Shown piece by piece: positions 27,729 through 36,092 of a DNA stretch of 64,000 bases; the first letter of the stretch is position 1, and the number at the start of each line of letters is the position of its first letter. A program made the translations under genes and the position numbers. The DNA lies in contig JAEWMZ010000456.1 of NCBI GenBank assembly GCA_023392995.1, positions 1-64,000 of the forward strand. The letters are read 5' to 3'. The DNA is from Bacillota bacterium (GTDB lineage Bacteria > Bacillota > Clostridia > Lachnospirales > Lachnospiraceae). The notes beneath the pieces were generated by a model, which had not been told where the DNA came from, ran no database searches, and saw only the letters and a program-made list of their open reading frames with translations.

Positions 27729-28364
27729 ATGAAAAAACTCATAAGATTTTTAAGTTACCTGTTGGGACTTGGCATCCTATCATTGGGGGTTATATTAAAT
27801 ACTAGAACCGGATATGGTGTATCACCACTCAATTCCATGCCTTATGCCATATCTGAAATCTTTCATTACAAACTTGGAACGATTACGATAGTTTTTTATA
27901 CCTTTTATGTGGCAATTGAAATGCTGCTAATCGGTAAAATACTGGATATAAAGCTGTTGATGCAGGTGCCCTGCGGTATAGTCTTTGGAATGTATACAAA
28001 CTTATTTTCTAATCTGATTACCTATGAACCCTCCAATCATAGCCTTAGAATTGTCTTATTGGCATTGGCAATCTTTTTAACAGCCTTAGGAGTTGTAATT
28101 ACAGTGAATATGAATTTGGTCCCAAACCCTCCGGATGGATTAACAGATCTGATTGGGAAAAAAATGAATAAGGATTTTGGTTTTGCGAAGAATATGTTTG
28201 ATTCCAGTTCCATTGTCATGACAATCCTTCTATGTTTATTGCTTTCTGATCATATAATTGGAATTGGAGTAGGAACCGTGGTTTCAGTACTCATGATTGG
28301 AAGAACCGCAGCATGGCTGAATAAAAGATGGAAGGACAAGCTGCAAATCATAGGGAATTGGTAA
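27729..28364 (+). CDS. YczE/YyaS-type integral membrane protein (211 aa)
   Basis: This is a five- to six-helix membrane protein with RFLSYLLGLGILSLGVILNTRTGYGVSPLNSMPYAIS at the start and NPPDGLTDLIGKK in the middle, both typical of the YczE/YitT-like group. Transport has been suggested for relatives, but no substrate is established. It has its own start with GAAGAAGGAG and stands alone between the terminator at 27496 and the convergent lacI gene. Confidence 0.85.
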   Translation: MKKLIRFLSYLLGLGILSLGVILNTRTGYGVSPLNSMPYAISEIFHYKLGTITIVFYTFYVAIEMLLIGKILDIKLLMQVPCGIVFGMYTNLFSNLITYEPSNHSLRIVLLALAIFLTALGVVITVNMNLVPNPPDGLTDLIGKKMNKDFGFAKNMFDSSSIVMTILLCLLLSDHIIGIGVGTVVSVLMIGRTAAWLNKRWKDKLQIIGNW

Positions 28365-28416
28365 GCTTGTCTGTATCCTTCCAGTCAATGAAATAGACCA
28401 TGCAGTATTCTTTTGT

Positions 28417-29463
28417 TTAAATTCTTTTCTGTGGTCTGTCATTGATTAATTTACAGCAGCTTTCTCTTGTTATAATCTGAAAAGGTAATTCTACCTTTAC
28501 ATTGATGCCTTTTCCATTTTCGATTCGATCTAATAATATTTTGGCGGACATCTTTCCTAATTCCTCCATTGGGATACGGATTGTTGTCAGCATTGGCGAC
28601 ATATACCTGGCAGTATCTATATCATCAATGCTGATGACAGAAAGATCGTCAGGTATGCGATAGCCACACTCTTTGATTGCTTTCATGGCTCCAATGGCTG
28701 TTGAATCATTAGCACAGAACAAAGCAGTTACGTTCTTACCTTTTTTTAAGTATTCTTTTACTCCATTATAACCACCCTCGGAAGACATGGGAGCTACGAT
28801 AATGTTCTCCCTTAACACAGGGAGCTTAAGGGTATTCATCGCATCCAGATAACCTTGATAGCGTAATTCTTTCTGCTTTTCTCCAATATAGGCTATGGAA
28901 CTATGTCCAAGCTTATGCAGATAATTAATTGCTGCAATAGAAGCCTGATACCCATCGCTTATGATCTGATCAAACTCTGAATCAATCTTATTCAGTCCCA
29001 CGTAAACTACATGTTTATACTGCTTATTGATAAAATCCAATAAATTCTTATCAAACCGCCCTAATACTACAATGCCGTTTACTGGATTATTCGTTATCAT
29101 ATGGTAGGTATTTGCATCATTAATATCATAAGCGGAAAAAGAATATTTCATAATATATCCTTTCCGGTATACCTCCTGCTCAATTGCTCTTGCTATTTGA
29201 GAAAAGAAAGGATCATTTACAGTACTGTTGGAGCGAGCAAAGATACAGCCAATCGTTTTGGTCGAACTTGATAGGCCTTCGGAGGCTTTATGTAATTTCA
29301 AATTACGTGCCGCGGTATTGGGGATGTAATTTGTTTCCCTGACAATTCGCCAGATGTTATCATGGACTTCTTTGCTGGCTGCTTTTGCATTGTTGCTATT
29401 GATTACACGGGAAACGGTAGAAACGGATACACCCGCAAGTTTCGCTATTTCTTTTAATGTCAT
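28417..29463 (-). CDS. LacI-family transcriptional regulator (348 aa)
   Basis: The N terminus MTLKEIAKLAGVSVSTVSRVINSN is a standard LacI helix-turn-helix with hinge helix. The rest is the periplasmic-binding-like effector domain (IGCIFARS, VNGIVVLG, LGHSSIAYIG, ALFCANDSTAIGAMKAI, DLSVISIDDID). I start it at 29463, where AAAGGTGA precedes the ATG. It is divergent from the Lar/nickel locus, and LacI-type palindromes (GCAAACGTTTGC-like) lie at 29776, 29892, 37880 and 37903, so it most likely controls both Lar transcription units. The inducer is probably a sugar or sugar acid. Confidence 0.93.
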   Translation of the reverse strand: MTLKEIAKLAGVSVSTVSRVINSNNAKAASKEVHDNIWRIVRETNYIPNTAARNLKLHKASEGLSSSTKTIGCIFARSNSTVNDPFFSQIARAIEQEVYRKGYIMKYSFSAYDINDANTYHMITNNPVNGIVVLGRFDKNLLDFINKQYKHVVYVGLNKIDSEFDQIISDGYQASIAAINYLHKLGHSSIAYIGEKQKELRYQGYLDAMNTLKLPVLRENIIVAPMSSEGGYNGVKEYLKKGKNVTALFCANDSTAIGAMKAIKECGYRIPDDLSVISIDDIDTARYMSPMLTTIRIPMEELGKMSAKILLDRIENGKGINVKVELPFQIITRESCCKLINDRPQKRI

Positions 29464-29499
29464 GGAATCACCTTTCTTATTATATGGTTGGCAAATTAG

Positions 29500-29581
29500 A
29501 AACGCTATAGGTTGTGAAAATTTTTCATGCAATTGAAATAAATGATAAACGCGAAAGGTTGTGAAAATCATTCATACAATT
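29500..29581. repeat. Two 35-bp direct repeats in the lacI upstream region
   Basis: The copies at 29500-29534 and 29547-29581 share AAACGC, GGTTGTGAAAAT and TTCATRCAATT and lie 47 bp apart, start to start. Each contains a rough TTGTGAAAA / TTCATRCAA dyad. They lie 37-118 bp before the lacI start and could be sites for a second regulator or for autoregulation. The whole gap 29464-30092 holds no gene apart from a possible tiny leader peptide. Confidence 0.6.
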
Positions 29582-29775
29582 TTCATACAAATTGAGACAA
29601 ATTCCGTTGCGTCGTGCTGCATACGGCTGAATTCCACTTAGGGAGTCCGACTTAATTGCATATAAAAAGCTGTAGTTTCGAGTTTTACAATTCCCAAATA
29701 TATATTATAAAAAGTAAATAGGAGTGTTTAGGTATATTATACAAAGTAAAGTATAACATTACGATTATAAAATAT

Positions 29776-29787
29776 GCAAACGTTTGG
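29776..29787. promoter_or_regulatory. LacI-type operator (GCAAACGTTTGG)
   Basis: GCAAACGTTTGG matches the LacI/CcpA-type palindrome with one asymmetric end base. It lies between lacI and the Lar genes, about 140 bp before the Lar promoter. Confidence 0.6.
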
Positions 29788-29891
29788 GTAAATAAAGTTA
29801 TCGTATACATAATGTTCTCATTTACAGAATATGTTCTCAAGAAATACTCCTAATAACGGGATATACAGGTTTAGTAATAAAAAGAGCGAAT

Positions 29892-29903
29892 GATAACGTT
29901 TGC
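29892..29903. promoter_or_regulatory. LacI-type operator (GATAACGTTTGC)
   Basis: GATAACGTTTGC carries the AACGTTTGC core and lies 22 bp upstream of the -35 box at 29925. Together with 29776 it could form a repression loop. Confidence 0.5.
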
Positions 29904-29924
29904 GTATATATTCTTCTTAATTTG

Positions 29925-29955
29925 TTGACATTTTATCCTGTTTGTATGGTATAAT
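29925..29955 (+). promoter_or_regulatory. Promoter of the Lar/nickel operon
   Basis: TTGACA (29925-29930) is followed after 19 bp by TATAAT (29950-29955) with an extended TGG in front. The long spacer is compensated by the extended -10. The transcript starts about 130 bp before the first gene. Confidence 0.6.
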
Positions 29956-30026
29956 CATAAGAGTGTTGATTGAAGTCATTCACGGGCTAAGAAAGAGATT
30001 AGCAATTTTAATAATACAGCTTTTAA

Positions 30027-30060
30027 GGAGTGGAACTATTGCAGGCAGCAATACGGCTCC
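30027..30060 (+). promoter_or_regulatory. Hairpin in the Lar operon leader
   Basis: GGAG (30027-30030) with CTCC (30057-30060) encloses ATTGC (30038-30042) with GCAAT (30048-30052). The ATACGGCTCCT strand resembles the hairpin at 34173-34200 in the same operon. A nine-codon frame with a TTG start (30039) and AAGGAG upstream overlaps it; I give that little weight. Confidence 0.35.
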
Positions 30061-30092
30061 TGGTATGATATCAGAAGGTATAAGAGGTTAAA

Positions 30093-30503
30093 ATGAATAT
30101 TTTAGTAATTGACGGTCAGGGTGGCGGTGTTGGAAAAAGTCTGGTGGAAGCAATCGGTAGCAGGTGTAAAAATGTTAATATTGTTGTAGTTGGAACAAAT
30201 TCTGCGGCTACCACCAACATGTTAAAAGGAAAAACAGGAGTAGATGCAGCAACCGGTGAAAATGCAGTAATCTATAATTGCAGGAATGCAGATGTGATTC
30301 TTGGACCCATCGGTATCGTAATGGCAAATTCCATGTTTGGTGAAGTTACACCGAAGATGGCCGAAGCCGTGGCATCCAGTCAGGCAAGACTAATTCTTAT
30401 ACCGATGAGCAAGAGTCATGCTACAGTGGTTGGTGTTACCGAAAAAAAGCTGCCGGATTATATCGAGGAGGCTGTCAATTTAGTATTACAGATCACGGAG
30501 TGA
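30093..30503 (+). CDS. DUF3842-like protein, candidate Lar/nickel accessory factor (136 aa)
   Basis: The protein starts MNILVIDGQGGGVGKSLVEAI, a glycine-rich nucleotide-binding-like loop, and continues with VVGTNSAATTNMLKG, TGENAVIYNC and ILGPIGIVMANSMFGEVTPKMAEAV. This matches what I know of the uncharacterised DUF3842 family of Clostridia. It is soluble, with no signal peptide. It is the first gene of the unit that continues with larB, larE and a nickel-type importer, so it is a good candidate for a helper in nickel handling or pincer-cofactor formation. No biochemical role is established to my knowledge. Cys at about residue 69 is the only obvious metal-binding candidate. Confidence 0.8.
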   Translation: MNILVIDGQGGGVGKSLVEAIGSRCKNVNIVVVGTNSAATTNMLKGKTGVDAATGENAVIYNCRNADVILGPIGIVMANSMFGEVTPKMAEAVASSQARLILIPMSKSHATVVGVTEKKLPDYIEEAVNLVLQITE

Positions 30504-30621
30504 TGTGGTACTTGGGTTGGCTAAAATAATGAGGATAATTGCATAAAGCATAATCATAACAGAAGTTATGTCCGCATTTTAGAGTTAGAGATATGAAATA
30601 ATAAGGAATTGAAGAGAGATG

Positions 30622-30678
30622 AAAAAGCTATGAAGGCATATATTCACCAGGAGGTGAGTACTGTTTTTATAGCTTTTT
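30622..30678 (+). terminator. Terminator-like hairpin between the DUF3842-like gene and larB
   Basis: AAAAAGCTAT (30622-30631) pairs with ATAGCTTTTT (30669-30678), and an inner TCACC / GGTGA pair tightens the loop. The T run makes it look like an attenuator or partial terminator within the operon. The 241-bp gap contains no gene. I could not match it to the NiCo riboswitch. Confidence 0.5.
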
Positions 30679-30744
30679 ATTATTTTATAACAGACTTTGT
30701 AATCAATCAGGCTTGTTAATTAGGAATCAGTTGGGGAGGAAAGA

Positions 30745-31497
30745 ATGAAGGCAAAAGAGCTTTTGGAGAAAGTAAAAACAGGTGAAATATCGGTGGAAGA
30801 TGCTGAGAATTATTTCCGTCGGCAACCCTTTGAAGAGCTGGGGTTTGCAAAACTGGACACTCATCGGAAATTGAGATCCGGATTTGCTGAAGTTATATTT
30901 TGCAGCGGCAAAACAAAGGAACATTTATTGGAAATTGTAAAGAGGCTTTATCAGGAGGAAGGAGAGGTATTCGGTACCAGAGCATCACAGGAGCAATATG
31001 AATTCATCAAACAAGAATTTACATTTGCAGAATATGATCCCCTTTCCCGTATTATTAAGATAGAGAAAGGAGGAAAAACAAGACAGGGTAAAATAGCCGT
31101 CTGTACTGCTGGCACTGCCGATATAGCGGTCGCAGAGGAGGCGGCGCAGACCGCAGAATATTTTGGAAGCCAGGTGGAGCGAATCTATGATGTCGGGGTA
31201 AGCGGACTTCATCGTCTGCTGGCAAAACTAGAGGTGATTCAATCGGCAAATTGTATCATAGCGGTTGCCGGAATGGAAGGTGCTATGGCAAGCGTGATTG
31301 GTGGACTTGTAAGCAAACCTGTGATAGCAGTGCCAACCTCAGTCGGATATGGAGCGAATATGCAGGGGCTTTCCGCCTTACTCACAATGATTAACTCCTG
31401 TGCCAACGGCATTGCTGTTGTAAATATTGATAATGGATATGGAGCAGGTTATATGGCAACTCAGATAAACCGATTGGCTACAGAAAAGGATAAGTAA
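30745..31497 (+). CDS. larB: LarB, nicotinic acid adenine dinucleotide carboxylase/hydrolase (250 aa)
   Basis: LarB carboxylates NaAD at C5 of the pyridinium ring and hydrolyses the phosphoanhydride, giving pyridinium-3,5-biscarboxylate mononucleotide, the first step of the nickel-pincer nucleotide. The N-terminal part (about 1-90) has the LarB-type FRRQPFEELGFAKLDTHRKLRSGFAEVI block, and the C-terminal half is the PurE-like core with IAVCTAGTADIAVAEEA, YDVGVSGLHRLL, AVAGMEGAMASVIGG and VPTSVGYGA. The length is normal. GGGGAGGAAAGA precedes the ATG. It is followed 42 bp later by larE. Confidence 0.93.
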   Translation: MKAKELLEKVKTGEISVEDAENYFRRQPFEELGFAKLDTHRKLRSGFAEVIFCSGKTKEHLLEIVKRLYQEEGEVFGTRASQEQYEFIKQEFTFAEYDPLSRIIKIEKGGKTRQGKIAVCTAGTADIAVAEEAAQTAEYFGSQVERIYDVGVSGLHRLLAKLEVIQSANCIIAVAGMEGAMASVIGGLVSKPVIAVPTSVGYGANMQGLSALLTMINSCANGIAVVNIDNGYGAGYMATQINRLATEKDK

Positions 31498-31539
31498 ATA
31501 TAAAAAATATATCACAAATCAGGAAAGGAAACAAAAAAG

Positions 31540-32382
31540 ATGCAATTACAAGAAAAATTTCAACTGTTAAAAGATAATATTAAGAAAAGAGGCAGTGCGG
31601 CGGTAGCTTATTCAGGCGGAGTGGACAGCACCTTCTTAATTAAGGTCGTTCATGATGTACTTGGAGATAATATGATAGCGGTCACGGCCACCTCCTCCAC
31701 TTATCCGGAGCGAGAATTAAAGGAAGCAATTCAATATGCAAAGACGATAGGGGTAAAACACGTGATTATATCCTCGGAAGAGCTGGATATTGAAGGGTTT
31801 GCCAGTAATCCGATCAACCGGTGCTATTTCTGTAAAAAAGAGCTGTTTTCAAAGATTAATGCCATAGCAAAAGAGAATCAAATGAATTATGTCTTTGATG
31901 GTTCCAATATCAATGATGATGGTGATTATAGACCAGGAATGCAAGCTGCCAGAGAATTGGAAGTAATCAGTCCATTGAAAGAGGCACAGCTGACAAAAGA
32001 AGATATCCGGGTGCTTTCAAAGGAACTGGGCCTTACTACCTGGGATAAACCCGCGTTTGCATGTTTATCCTCCAGATTCCCCTATGGAAATAATATTACA
32101 GCACCAAAGCTTAAAATGGTGGATGAAGCAGAACAGTACTTACTTGATCTGGGAATCAGACAACTAAGAGTAAGGCATCATGGAGAGATAGCTAGGATTG
32201 AGGTTGCCCCGGAAGAGAGAGAGAAGTTCTTTAATATGGAACTCATGGATAAGATCGGGGAGAAATTTAAGCAAATTGGTTTTGCGTATGTAGCCTTAGA
32301 TATTCTTGGATACCGAACCGGAAGTATGAATGAAGTTCTGAAAGAGGAAGAGAAAGAACAAGGAAAAAAAGGTAACAGCTAA
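31540..32382 (+). CDS. larE: LarE, pyridinium-biscarboxylate sulfurtransferase (280 aa)
   Basis: LarE adenylates P2CMN and replaces the carboxylates by thiocarboxylates in two rounds. The PP-loop is AVAYSGGVDSTFLIKV (residues 21-36), followed by TATSSTYPERE. Three cysteines stand out: Cys95 and Cys98 in RCYFCKKE and Cys175 in FACLSSRFPYG. The last corresponds to the sacrificial Cys of the Lactobacillus enzyme. A CxxC plus this Cys is the pattern of LarE proteins that bind a 4Fe-4S cluster and use external sulfur, so a non-sacrificial mechanism is likely (inference). AGGAAAGGAAAC precedes the ATG. Confidence 0.93.
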   Translation: MQLQEKFQLLKDNIKKRGSAAVAYSGGVDSTFLIKVVHDVLGDNMIAVTATSSTYPERELKEAIQYAKTIGVKHVIISSEELDIEGFASNPINRCYFCKKELFSKINAIAKENQMNYVFDGSNINDDGDYRPGMQAARELEVISPLKEAQLTKEDIRVLSKELGLTTWDKPAFACLSSRFPYGNNITAPKLKMVDEAEQYLLDLGIRQLRVRHHGEIARIEVAPEEREKFFNMELMDKIGEKFKQIGFAYVALDILGYRTGSMNEVLKEEEKEQGKKGNS

Positions 32383-32528
32383 AGTTCATAACCTTGGAGT
32401 TAACTGAAATTTCGTTAAGATTTTCTGAAACTCTGTTTTATCGGCACGAGCAGTTTTCAGACACATCCGAATGGGATGAGCTGCAACAAAGCTCGGTTTT
32501 AATAAAAAAGAATCTGGAGATTAATTTA

Positions 32529-34160
32529 ATGAGAAAGAAAATAACGATGCTTTTGGTCTTGGCAATAGTAACCTTGTCCATATTCACGGGCTGTACCGGT
32601 AATGCGAAGCAAAAGGAGGAGGCAGTAACATCGTCACCGGAGACTTCTTCATCAAATTCACAGGATTCACTAACAATTTCTATCGGCAGTGGTTTCGAGG
32701 ATGGTAATTTTGATCCATGCACCGGGTATGGTACCTATGGCTATGGTCTGTTCCATACATCACTTTTGAAGATAACCACAGAAGTAAGGACAGAATGTGA
32801 CTTGGCTACGGAGTACAAGGTCAGTGAGGATGGATTGGTTTATACCTTTACGCTTCGTGATGACGTTAAATTCTCTGATGGACAGCCATTGAAACCGGAA
32901 GATGTGGTATTTACCTTCAATACAGCAAAAAACAGCGGTTCCAGCGTAGATTTAACTATGCTTAAGAAAGCGGAGGTTATCGATGGTAATAAGGTGCAGT
33001 TTACCCTGAAGAGGGCATACTCCCCCTTTACCCGTACAGTAGCTTTACTTGGAATTGTGCCGGAACATGCCTATAACGATACCTACGCAGCTAACCCAAT
33101 CGGAACGGGACCTTTTAAGGTAAAACAGCTGGATGTGGGGCAGCAGCTTATTGTAGAACCCAATGAATACTATTATGGAACAAAATCCAGGTTTAAACAA
33201 ATTACATTTTTAAGCATTGATGAGGAGACTGCTCTTGCCGCTGCAAAATCCGGTCAGCTGGACCTTGTTATGGTAAATCCGGAATATGCGAAGGAAACCG
33301 TTGCAGGAATGCACATCGAGACGATCAAAACCTCGGACAACCGCGGATTTAACCTGCCTTGTGTTCCGGAGACGGTAAACACTGCCGGAGAAACAGTTGG
33401 AAACAATGTTACTTCGGATCCGGTGGTTAGAAAAGCCTTGAATATTGGTATCAACCGCCAGGAGATCATCGATAATGCGTTAAATGGAATCGGTACTGCA
33501 AGCTGGGTTCGTTTCGAGGGGCTGCCCTGGGCAAATGAGCAGCCTGGGCTTACGGATGGTCAGGTAGAAGCAGCAAAAGCCCTGTTAGAAGAAGCAGGAT
33601 GGGTGGATACAGATGGTGACGGTATTCGTGAAAAGGATGGGCTTAAGTGTGAACTGCGTATCACCGGACGTACGGATGATCTGCAGCGCTATAATTTAGC
33701 AGTAGCCCTTAGTGAAAATGCGAAGCCCCTTGGCATTAACATAATAGCTGAGGCTCTTGACTGGGCTACCTGTAAGCAGCTGATCAGAAATGTGCCGACT
33801 TGTATTGGTACAGGAGATTACAGCTTCATTGACGTTTACAATGCCTTTGATTCCTCTTTTGCAGGAACTGATATGGTGTCTTTGAGTAATGCTGCTATGT
33901 ATACAAATCCTACGGTTGACGGATATCTGGAGGCTATGCTGGCAGCTACTTCAGAGGATGAGGCTATTGAGCTTTGCAAAAAGGCACAGTATGACGGAAG
34001 TACCGGAGTAAATGTGGACTTTCCTTACCTCTGGCTGGTCAATATTGATCATTCCTATTTTGTACGTGACGGCTTAAATATCGGTACACAAAGAATTCAT
34101 CCGCATGGCCACGGGGCACCCATCATTCAGAATCTAAATGAATGGATGTTCACAAATTAA
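32529..34160 (+). CDS. Nickel/peptide-family ABC substrate-binding lipoprotein (543 aa)
   Basis: This is a family-5 extracellular solute-binding protein (NikA/DppA type) anchored as a lipoprotein. The signal peptide ends in FTGC with lipid-bearing Cys22. Typical blocks are VYTFTLRDDVKFSDGQPLKPEDVVF, NPIGTGPFKV and VRKALNIGINRQEIID. The mature C terminus carries HPHGHG, a plausible metal site. Placed between larE and permease/ATPase genes, it most likely binds a nickel complex. I start it at 32529, preceded by CTGGAGA; the 45 in-frame codons before it have no signal-peptide character and no binding site. Confidence 0.88.
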   Translation: MRKKITMLLVLAIVTLSIFTGCTGNAKQKEEAVTSSPETSSSNSQDSLTISIGSGFEDGNFDPCTGYGTYGYGLFHTSLLKITTEVRTECDLATEYKVSEDGLVYTFTLRDDVKFSDGQPLKPEDVVFTFNTAKNSGSSVDLTMLKKAEVIDGNKVQFTLKRAYSPFTRTVALLGIVPEHAYNDTYAANPIGTGPFKVKQLDVGQQLIVEPNEYYYGTKSRFKQITFLSIDEETALAAAKSGQLDLVMVNPEYAKETVAGMHIETIKTSDNRGFNLPCVPETVNTAGETVGNNVTSDPVVRKALNIGINRQEIIDNALNGIGTASWVRFEGLPWANEQPGLTDGQVEAAKALLEEAGWVDTDGDGIREKDGLKCELRITGRTDDLQRYNLAVALSENAKPLGINIIAEALDWATCKQLIRNVPTCIGTGDYSFIDVYNAFDSSFAGTDMVSLSNAAMYTNPTVDGYLEAMLAATSEDEAIELCKKAQYDGSTGVNVDFPYLWLVNIDHSYFVRDGLNIGTQRIHPHGHGAPIIQNLNEWMFTN

Positions 34161-34172
34161 TAGAAATTCAGA

Positions 34173-34200
34173 GAGGTGCTGCGCCAGTATGCGGCTCCTC
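34173..34200 (+). promoter_or_regulatory. Stem-loop between the nickel-binding protein and permease genes
   Basis: GAGG/CCTC and GCTGC/GCGGC (with a U-G pair) form a 9-bp stem with one internal mismatch around GCCAGTAT. It lacks a T tract. Such loops protect the binding-protein part of the transcript so that it is made in excess over the permeases. Confidence 0.5.
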
Positions 34201-34230
34201 ATTGAAGCGGCAGGATTGGAGATAAATTAG

Positions 34231-35217
34231 ATGAATCAACTTTTAAAGCATGTAATGACTACTTTGCTCCGGATCATACTCTTATTGATCGGTGTTAGTA
34301 TGGTTGCCTTTTTTTTAGTTATTTCTTCTCCCATTGATCCGGTTGATGCTTATGTAGGTGCTGAATCGAATGTATCCCAGGAACAAAGAGATAATATTGC
34401 GGAGCATTGGGGGTTGAATAAGACACCGGTGGAGCGTTACTTTACCTGGCTTTCGAATCTGATGAAGGGTGATATGGGAACCTCGATCACCTATCAGAAG
34501 CCGGTAGCGCAGATTATAGGAAGCCGTTTTCTTGCCTCGCTTACCCTGATGGCTCTGGCTTGGCTGTTATCCGGTGTCTTTGGGTTCCTACTGGGGGTTA
34601 TGTCTGGGGCAACGCAGGGAAGTATATTTGATAAGTGTGTGAAGACCTTATGTTTTGTGTTTTCTTCTACCCCTACCTTCTGGATTGGTCTTTTACTGCT
34701 CATGGTATTTTCCATAAATCTTGGTTGGTTTCCCATAGGGTTGTCAGTGCCGATTGGGAAGCTGTCCAGTGAGGTGACACTTCTGGAGCGGCTTCATCAT
34801 CTCATACTACCCGCTTTTACCCTGAGTATTACCGGAATCTCCTCCATAGCTTTGCATACCAGACAGAAGATCATCGATGTTTTAAAAACAGATTATATAT
34901 TATTTGCAGAAGCGCGCGGTGAAAGTAAACGAACATTAATCATACGGCATGGGCTTAGAAATATAGCTATTCCTGCCATAACGCTGCAATTTGCGTCCTT
35001 TAGCGAGCTGTTTGGCGGAAGTGTACTGGCTGAGAATGTTTTTTCTTATCCCGGATTGGGCAGTGCGGCTAGTATTGCTGGATTAAAAGGGGATGTTCCT
35101 TTGCTGCTTGCGATCGCGTTATGTTCGGTTTTATTTGTGTTTGTCGGCAATCTGACGGCTAACCTTCTTTATGGGATATTAAATCCACAGATACGAGAGG
35201 GAGGAAAGCTTGGATGA
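34231..35217 (+). CDS. ABC transporter permease, NikB/DppB-type (328 aa)
   Basis: The protein has six predicted membrane helices. It opens with the DppB-like LLKHVMTTLLRIILLLIGVSMVAFFLV, then DQRDNIAEHWGLNKTPVERYFTWL. The EAA loop reads YILFAEARGESKRTLIIRHGLRN near residue 230. The C-terminal SELFGGSVLAENVFSYPGLG is a family mark. It forms the membrane channel with the next gene, whose start overlaps its stop by four bases. In the Lar context the likely cargo is nickel. Confidence 0.9.
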   Translation: MNQLLKHVMTTLLRIILLLIGVSMVAFFLVISSPIDPVDAYVGAESNVSQEQRDNIAEHWGLNKTPVERYFTWLSNLMKGDMGTSITYQKPVAQIIGSRFLASLTLMALAWLLSGVFGFLLGVMSGATQGSIFDKCVKTLCFVFSSTPTFWIGLLLLMVFSINLGWFPIGLSVPIGKLSSEVTLLERLHHLILPAFTLSITGISSIALHTRQKIIDVLKTDYILFAEARGESKRTLIIRHGLRNIAIPAITLQFASFSELFGGSVLAENVFSYPGLGSAASIAGLKGDVPLLLAIALCSVLFVFVGNLTANLLYGILNPQIREGGKLG

Positions 35218-36056
35218 GACATCTCAGAATTCGGTACATAAAGAACCGAAGAACTATGACCCTGGTTTTGGCAGTAGTTATTCTATTGCTGCTGGTAGTT
35301 ATTTCGATTGCTGGAATTGTTATGAGTCCGGAGCTCTATGGGCCTGATTACTCGGCTAAAAAATTAGTGCCTTCTTTCACACATCCCTTTGGAACGGATT
35401 ATCTTGGGAGGGATATGTTTTATCGTTCGATCAAAGGTCTGTCCACCAGTATTCTGATCGGTACGCTGGCAGCAACGGTCAGTGCCTTTATGGCACTTGT
35501 ATTTGGACTATTGGCTGCAACGGCAGGAGGATGGGTGGATAAGATCGTGTCCTATTTTGTGGATATGTTCATGGGAATTCCGCACATGGTTTTGCTGATG
35601 CTGATATCCTTTATGCTGGGAGGAGGGCTGAAGGGTGTTGTTATAGGAATTGCCTTAACCCACTGGCCAAACCTGACCCGTATCATCCGGGGTGAGGTCT
35701 TGCAGATTAGAAATGCACAATATGTAAAAGCCTCCCGGAAATTTGGAGTTAGTAAGCTGCAGGTGGCATTACGCCACATCGTTCCCCATGTTCTACCTCA
35801 ATTTATAGTCGGATTAATCTTACTGTTTCCTCATGCCATCCTGCATGAAGCAGGCTTAACTTTCCTGGGTTTTGGACTGCCTGTCGATGCACCGGCAATC
35901 GGTAATATTTTATCGGAGGCACTCAAACATATTGCTGCCGGAATGTGGTGGCTGGTCTTTTTCCCGGGGGTAATGCTGGTTATCGTTGTCATGTTATTTG
36001 ACAAGCTTGGAGAGCAGATTAAACTTCTCATAGATCCCGGCAGCGCGCAGGAATAA
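35214..36056 (+). CDS. ABC transporter permease, NikC/DppC-type (280 aa)
   Basis: This is the second permease subunit. It has the N-terminal anchor helix (about 15-38), HPFGTDYLGRDMFYRSIKG, the EAA loop AQYVKASRKFGVSKLQVALRHIVPHVL (about residues 161-187) and LTFLGFGLPVDAPAIGNILSEAL. These are diagnostic of the DppC/NikC group. The ATGA overlap with the preceding permease shows translational coupling. A 179-bp gap with paired elements follows before the ATPase genes. Confidence 0.9.
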   Translation: MRHLRIRYIKNRRTMTLVLAVVILLLLVVISIAGIVMSPELYGPDYSAKKLVPSFTHPFGTDYLGRDMFYRSIKGLSTSILIGTLAATVSAFMALVFGLLAATAGGWVDKIVSYFVDMFMGIPHMVLLMLISFMLGGGLKGVVIGIALTHWPNLTRIIRGEVLQIRNAQYVKASRKFGVSKLQVALRHIVPHVLPQFIVGLILLFPHAILHEAGLTFLGFGLPVDAPAIGNILSEALKHIAAGMWWLVFFPGVMLVIVVMLFDKLGEQIKLLIDPGSAQE

Positions 36057-36092
36057 GGCGAATAGTATTTATGAATGAAAACATAAACTTGT

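Noticed and set aside
30039..30068. Nine-codon leader peptide (TTG start) in the Lar leader
   Set aside because: AAGGAG is at a usable distance, but such short frames are common by chance and the codons show no regulatory bias.
30622..30678. NiCo riboswitch between the DUF3842-like gene and larB
   Set aside because: The hairpin has a terminator shape, and I could not place the multi-stem core expected of that riboswitch. A covariance search would settle it.
32394..32528. 45-codon extension of the nickel-type binding protein
   Set aside because: It would bury the lipoprotein signal peptide, and it has no ribosome binding site.
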